Origin: Pseudomonadota bacterium
GTDB lineage: Bacteria > Pseudomonadota > Gammaproteobacteria > Pseudomonadales > Pseudohongiellaceae
Length of the DNA stretch: 5,298 bases
Direction: 5' to 3'
Assembly: GCA_022563075.1 (NCBI GenBank)
Contig: JADFOC010000227.1
Span: 1-5,298 of the forward strand
This document shows positions 1 through 5,298 of the stretch, one piece after another. Position 1 is the stretch's first letter, and every line of letters starts with the position of its first letter. The notes below the pieces were generated by a model. That model was given only the letters and a program-made list of their open reading frames with translations, did no database searches and was not told the DNA's origin. The position numbers and the translations under genes were made by a program.

Positions 1-268
1 GGACATCACGCTGCATGACGGCTCGGTCATTCACCTGCACAAGACCAGCCAGAACTACGATCCATACGATAAAGAAAATGCGTTGCACCATATTAACCAA
101 TATAAAAAACAGGGCAAGATTGCTACCGGCCTACTGTATATAAATCAGTCAACATCCGATTTGCACGAATTGCTGGATACCGTCGATAAACCATTTAACA
201 GCCTCGGCAAGCATGATTTGTGCCCTGGCAATGAAGTACTGGCCGACATTAACCAAACCTTCAGGTAA
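1..268 (+). CDS. korB: 2-oxoacid:ferredoxin oxidoreductase, beta subunit, C-terminal fragment (5' end outside window)
   Basis: This is the last 88 codons of a gene entering from the left edge; the frame is read from base 2 and ends in TAA at 266-268. No start is visible. The family oxidatively decarboxylates a 2-oxoacid such as 2-oxoglutarate to the acyl-CoA and reduces ferredoxin, as a cytoplasmic complex of an alpha subunit (KorA) and this thiamine-diphosphate-binding beta subunit. The visible part matches, from memory, the C-terminal tail of two-subunit KorB proteins: an LHDGS strand near the left edge, a YDPYDK segment, a GKIATGLLYI strand, then a DLHELLDTVDKP segment and a final LCPGNEVLADIN stretch before the end. 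The thiamine-binding core lies outside the window, so substrate choice (2-oxoglutarate versus pyruvate) cannot be judged; the korB symbol is by resemblance. A korA gene would be expected just upstream. The gene converges on djlA. Confidence 0.82.
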   Translation, partial: DITLHDGSVIHLHKTSQNYDPYDKENALHHINQYKKQGKIATGLLYINQSTSDLHELLDTVDKPFNSLGKHDLCPGNEVLADINQTFR

Positions 269-289
269 GCATTGATAGTTGCGCGGGGC

Positions 290-1072
290 TTAGTCACGGT
301 GTGACTTAATTAATTCGTAGGCGGCTTTGATATCCTGGGTTTTCCGCGTGGCAAGCTCGGTCATCTCTTCCGGCAATCCCTTGGCCACCAGTTTATCCGG
401 GTGATGCTGATTCATCTGCCTGCGATAAGCTTTCTTCAACTCCGCTTGGTTCACATAGGAGTTGATACCTAACAACTCGTATGCCGCGATTAGTTTTTTC
501 TCGCTAGATTCCTGATTGACGAAATGCGCTTGTCCGGAAAGCCTCCCCAGCAATTGCTTAAATTGAACCCTGGTATAACCGAGGTCGCTGGCAATGTCTT
601 CTAAAACTATCTGCTCTCTGGAATCCAGTCGCCCATCGGCGAAGGCGGTGGCCACGATTATCTCGAGAAACATCTGTACCAGATTACGCCGCCTAAAACT
701 CTCCCGTTTGAATTGAGCCAGTACTTCATGCACCGGGAAGTCTGCTTGTTTTCCTGCATTAAACAGATTAGTGGCGACCGTGCGCTGTTGCGGATTTAAC
801 TGCATCTGCCGCATAACCTGTTCGACCAGGGCAATCTCGTCCGCCGTGACGTGGCCGTCGGATTTTGCGATGTAACCCATCAGGGCGAATGTCGTGGTAA
901 AAAATACCGATTGCACGCGCTCGGTAGCACCGAGGCCCATCGAGCCATTCAGTCTAATTGCCTCCCTGCCGCCATCGAAATAGTTGCCTAAGGAGGCTCC
1001 CAACAAGGCGCCAAGCGGCCCCCCCATCATGAAACCGAGGGTTCCACCAACAACTTTACCCCACCAACTCAT
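290..1072 (-). CDS. djlA: DjlA-type membrane-anchored J-domain co-chaperone (TerB + DnaJ)
   Basis: The protein has 260 residues, close to the usual DjlA length. The family sits in the inner membrane with its J domain in the cytoplasm and stimulates DnaK; in E. coli it is linked to envelope stress signalling. Residues 1-32 begin MSWWGKVVGG and form a glycine-rich hydrophobic segment, the typical glycine-zipper-like single anchor. Residues about 52-175 are a TerB-like helical domain with its two acidic signatures, SDGHVTADE (71-79) and ADGRLDSRE (145-153). Residues about 195-260 are the J domain with HPD at 224-226. I chose the ATG at 1072 because a GAGG Shine-Dalgarno lies 6 bases upstream and the product starts exactly at the conserved anchor; a GTG at 1111 in frame would add 13 residues without support. 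It lies 105 bases after the lipoprotein gene on the same strand and ends 21 bases from the convergent korB. Nothing is missing or broken. Confidence 0.93.
   Translation of the reverse strand: MSWWGKVVGGTLGFMMGGPLGALLGASLGNYFDGGREAIRLNGSMGLGATERVQSVFFTTTFALMGYIAKSDGHVTADEIALVEQVMRQMQLNPQQRTVATNLFNAGKQADFPVHEVLAQFKRESFRRRNLVQMFLEIIVATAFADGRLDSREQIVLEDIASDLGYTRVQFKQLLGRLSGQAHFVNQESSEKKLIAAYELLGINSYVNQAELKKAYRRQMNQHHPDKLVAKGLPEEMTELATRKTQDIKAAYELIKSHRD
292..306. terminator. Short hairpin between convergent genes, possible weak terminator
   Basis: A perfect 6-bp stem with a 3-base loop (AGTCAC-GGT-GTGACT) lies 23 bases after the korB stop and overlaps the stop and last codons of djlA. On the + strand it is followed by TTAATTAATT, which is only partly T-rich; on the minus strand no T-run follows. 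A short stem without a proper U-tract makes this a weak candidate for ending korB transcription. It could equally be chance in a coding end. Confidence 0.22.
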
Positions 1073-1078
1073 GGTTTC

Positions 1079-1083
1079 CCTCT
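1079..1083 (-). promoter_or_regulatory. Ribosome binding site of djlA
   Basis: On the minus strand the sequence GAGAGGGAAACC precedes the ATG at 1072. AGAGG, with core GAGG, ends 6 bases before the start codon. This is the clearest Shine-Dalgarno in the window and settles the djlA start in favour of 1072 over the GTG at 1111. Confidence 0.7.
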
Positions 1084-1177
1084 CTAGGTTAATTGAAACT
1101 GTCACACTCACGATTCAAGGCAGGACGCCAACCAGCCACGTCACTCAATCGTCACAGAATATCTCGCTAATAGCCTG

Positions 1178-1795
1178 CTAGGAAATGAGGCGCTGGAACC
1201 AATTCTTATCCAGATCCCGTCGACAACCATCCATCTGTACGGAGAAGCGACTGGCATTTGACTGGACGCGATTGGCCGCTTCTATCAGCCATTGTTTATT
1301 GCGATGGCTGCCGCTTTGAAAACCGCGGTTGCCTTCGTGGTAAGCATAATAGAGATTCCGGGCATCATCCGGGTCTATGCGGCTGATACGATTTGAATTG
1401 GCATTGTACCAGGCAACAAAATCTATGGCGTCCCCGAAATTGGAGCGTGAAGCAGAACGGTTTCCCGAAGCGGTGACATAATCGCCCCAGGTGCTATCGA
1501 GGGCCTGGGCATAGCCAAACGCTGTCGACGGACGTGGTCCAGGAAATATCCAAAAAATGCGGGATCGCTCCGGTTTTGCCCTCGCCCGAAATGCAGACTC
1601 TTGATAGATGAACGCCATGTTAACGGCAATGGGTATGCCCCAGCGTTGTTCCGAAGATTTTGCTTCTCGGTACCAGGAACGACGATCTTGGAAGATGTCG
1701 CAAACATCAGCCACGTTACGCGGTGGCGAACCGGCGCAAGCTGCCAGCAAAACACTAGCCAATAGGCCATAGCCAATATGCTGAGTAAGTTTCAT
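1178..1795 (-). CDS. Lipoprotein with lytic-transglycosylase-like SLT domain
   Basis: The product is a probable lipid-anchored peptidoglycan-cleaving enzyme; lytic transglycosylases cut between MurNAc and GlcNAc in the periplasm. With the start at 1795 it has 205 residues. A signal peptide starts MKLTQ, is hydrophobic through residue 19 and ends in the lipobox LAAC with Cys20 as lipidation site. The SLT-like fold is suggested by YQES (64-67; Glu66 the candidate catalytic acid, followed by the family's typical Ser), GYAQ (94-97, where classical SLTs have GLMQ), a DAIDFVAWY helix (122-130) and AYHEG (151-155, where others have AYNxG). Residue 21 is Ala, which favours outer-membrane sorting by the E. 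coli +2 rule. Mature Cys32 and Cys191 could form a disulfide. An in-frame ATG at 1831 lies 3 bases after the ligA stop and would add 12 residues; neither start has a well-spaced Shine-Dalgarno, and I prefer 1795 because it gives the cleaner signal peptide. It is probably translated from the ligA transcript. I know relatives as unnamed conserved lipoproteins; activity is not proven. Confidence 0.82.
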   Translation of the reverse strand: MKLTQHIGYGLLASVLLAACAGSPPRNVADVCDIFQDRRSWYREAKSSEQRWGIPIAVNMAFIYQESAFRARAKPERSRIFWIFPGPRPSTAFGYAQALDSTWGDYVTASGNRSASRSNFGDAIDFVAWYNANSNRISRIDPDDARNLYYAYHEGNRGFQSGSHRNKQWLIEAANRVQSNASRFSVQMDGCRRDLDKNWFQRLIS

Positions 1796-1834
1796 CACCT
1801 TCAACCAAGTCACCGCGTAGTACGTGCTCATGTT

Positions 1835-3880
<2,046 letters not shown>

Positions 3881-3891
3881 TTATCGGCTGA

Positions 3892-5298
3892 TCAACCTCG
3901 ACTGCCAGCAGCCTTTAGCCGACGTAATTCAAAATCTCGAATACGCTGGCGATAATGTTCAATTGTTTGGGCCGTCATGACATTACGATGATCGTCTTTT
4001 AACTCGCCGTCAAGTGCCTCTCGAATCAGTTGTGCCACCTGCAGCATCTGCTTGAACGCTTCCAGGTTATTTATCGGTGTGGGTAATGCAAGAAACAGAC
4101 TAATCCCCAAGGTGCTGAATTCTTCCATGTTATTCAAGTCAAATGATCCTGGATTAAGAATATTAGCCACGCTAAAAATAATCGGACTCTTGTTTTCATT
4201 ATTAAGTCGCTGGTGAAAAATATTCATATCGCCAAACTTCAAGCCAGCGGTGATCAGCACCTGTAATAGTTCATCACCAGAAAACACCGAACCTGGTTGC
4301 GCCATGACGTTGATCACTACTACTTCGGCCGGCTCAATCGCCTGTTGTCCTGTGCTAGCAACTGCCTCCGTCGCTGGCTGTTCCGACCCATCAGCAGACG
4401 GCTCGGATTGAGCAGATGGCGGCGGCGCAGTGACGCTTTTCTCCTGCGGCGGTGCCCTCTTGTCCCTGCGCTCAAAGGACGCAAATAATGACTTGCGTTT
4501 GGGTTTCGGCTCGACCGCTGGTGCATCCTCCACCGCATCGAACAAGTGAGATTGCTTGACCTGTTTCAGCTCCTTAGCCGGCGCATCGCTGTAACCGATG
4601 CGCTCACCAGCCGTCATCGAAAATTCACCCAATCCCTCTTCGAATGCACTGGCCGGATCACGCGCTGGAGCTTCGTCCTGTGCGGTTGCATCGACAATCA
4701 GTCGCTCGACTTCAGGCCCGCGCTCCTCAGCGTCAAATTCATCGGCCGTGGCGTCATCGTCTGCCGCGGCCTCGTCATAGTCATCGCTGCCAAGACTTGT
4801 CTCGATACCCAGGTTATCTGCGCCATCAGATGACTCTGCCTGAGCAGCCACTGCCTCGGGATAATCCGGGGTGACTCGTTCGAGTAGATCTTTCTTATCC
4901 AGGTCGGCGTCAGGATTTTCGGTGACGAACAAATCGTCGTCTGCCGCGGAAGGCTCACCCAGTGGTGGATCTGGTTCGCCTGCCGCATAGTCGAATAAGA
5001 CGGAATCGGGATCTTCGCTTGGATCGTCCTCGTCCTCATCTTCACCGCCTGCGGCATACCGAGACGCGCTGTCTGACCGGTGTGCTTGCTCGAGCTCGGT
5101 GGGTTGCGCCTCGGCCAGCTCGACGGCATCCATGAGCATCGGTATTGGACTGGAGGGTTCGCGATCATTGCCGAGATCCATCGCTCTGGCCTTGGCATTC
5201 GCCGCCTCCACGGCGCTGTTTTGCCGGTTCACCTGCTGCAGTGAGCGCTCCACCACGCGTGCACCGCCGCCGGGTAGCTCTGCCATCTCCAGCGCATC
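3892..5298 (-). CDS. zipA: Cell division protein ZipA, N-terminal membrane anchor cut off by window edge
   Basis: ZipA is an inner-membrane divisome protein that tethers FtsZ to the membrane and stabilises the Z ring. The frame stays open to the right edge: four codons (D, A, L, E) precede the first visible Met at 5284-5286, and the following AELPGGGARVVER resembles the ELP-GGARV motif that lies inside ZipA after the transmembrane helix, so that Met is almost certainly internal. Numbering from it, residues 81-190 form a very acidic linker (41 Asp/Glu against 4 Lys/Arg), 261-277 a basic patch, 278-320 a Pro/Ala/Ser/Gln-rich stretch, and 321-455 the FtsZ-binding domain, starting EVVVINVMAQ and including LQVLITAGLKFGDMNIFH and a GSFDLNNMEEF segment. 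The C-terminal domain is intact and typical; the linker is longer and more acidic than the P/Q-rich linker of E. coli, and visible length (468 residues) already exceeds E. coli ZipA (328). Stop is TGA at 3892-3894, 20 bases before ligA. smc would be expected upstream, outside the window. Confidence 0.95.
   Translation of the reverse strand, partial: DALEMAELPGGGARVVERSLQQVNRQNSAVEAANAKARAMDLGNDREPSSPIPMLMDAVELAEAQPTELEQAHRSDSASRYAAGGEDEDEDDPSEDPDSVLFDYAAGEPDPPLGEPSAADDDLFVTENPDADLDKKDLLERVTPDYPEAVAAQAESSDGADNLGIETSLGSDDYDEAAADDDATADEFDAEERGPEVERLIVDATAQDEAPARDPASAFEEGLGEFSMTAGERIGYSDAPAKELKQVKQSHLFDAVEDAPAVEPKPKRKSLFASFERRDKRAPPQEKSVTAPPPSAQSEPSADGSEQPATEAVASTGQQAIEPAEVVVINVMAQPGSVFSGDELLQVLITAGLKFGDMNIFHQRLNNENKSPIIFSVANILNPGSFDLNNMEEFSTLGISLFLALPTPINNLEAFKQMLQVAQLIREALDGELKDDHRNVMTAQTIEHYRQRIRDFELRRLKAAGSRG

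Noticed and set aside
1073..1177. Possible promoter for djlA in the 105-base gap
   Set aside because: A TTGAAT at about -35 position can be paired with AATTAA or TCAATT at 16-18 spacing, but the -10 match is only 3 of 6. There is also no clear terminator after the lipoprotein gene. I cannot support a promoter call; the gap also holds three scattered GTCAC words that do not form a regular array.
1423..1776. 117-codon minus-strand frame overlapping the SLT lipoprotein
   Set aside because: It is out of frame with a gene that has a signal peptide and family motifs; the shifted product has none.
4546..4874. Several + strand open frames opposite zipA
   Set aside because: They are overlapping antisense frames over the same low-complexity linker, mutually exclusive, with no start signals or recognisable domains.
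4698..5198. Open frame of 166 codons on the minus strand overlapping the zipA linker in another frame
   Set aside because: The GA-rich, repetitive Asp/Glu codons of the linker suppress stops in a shifted frame. The product is Met/Arg/Pro/Gln-rich without domain signs, and the zipA frame has clear homology.

Overview
The window reads as ordinary gammaproteobacterial chromosome. ZipA, a divisome protein essentially confined to Gammaproteobacteria, lies directly upstream of NAD+-dependent DNA ligase (ligA), a gene order familiar from that class (smc-zipA-ligA). I cannot name the order or genus. A ferredoxin-linked 2-oxoacid oxidoreductase next door and a very acidic ZipA linker would fit an environmental, possibly marine, lineage, but that is inference.

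Layout: the left edge (1-268, + strand) is the 3' end of a gene for the beta subunit of a 2-oxoacid:ferredoxin oxidoreductase (korB-like). After a 21-base gap, everything else is on the minus strand, so korB and the block converge. In transcription order (right to left) the block is zipA (3892-5298, 5' end cut by the window), ligA (1835-3871), a lipoprotein with a lytic-transglycosylase-like SLT domain (1178-1795, possibly starting at 1831), and djlA, a membrane-anchored TerB + J-domain co-chaperone (290-1072).

zipA, ligA and the lipoprotein gene are packed tightly (20 bases between the first two; 3 or 39 between the next two, depending on the start) and are probably one transcription unit. 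djlA follows after 105 bases with its own clear Shine-Dalgarno sequence, so it may be co-transcribed or have its own promoter. The block joins FtsZ tethering at the inner membrane (ZipA), nick sealing in replication and repair (LigA), probable peptidoglycan cleavage from a lipid-anchored enzyme, and DnaK stimulation at the inner membrane (DjlA).

I found no RNA gene, insertion sequence, CRISPR array, phage remnant or attachment site, and no gap over about 105 bases without a gene. I do not see an undescribed system here. The points most worth a second look are the acidic-then-basic ZipA linker, the SLT lipoprotein coupled to ligA, and the absence of a Shine-Dalgarno at ligA.
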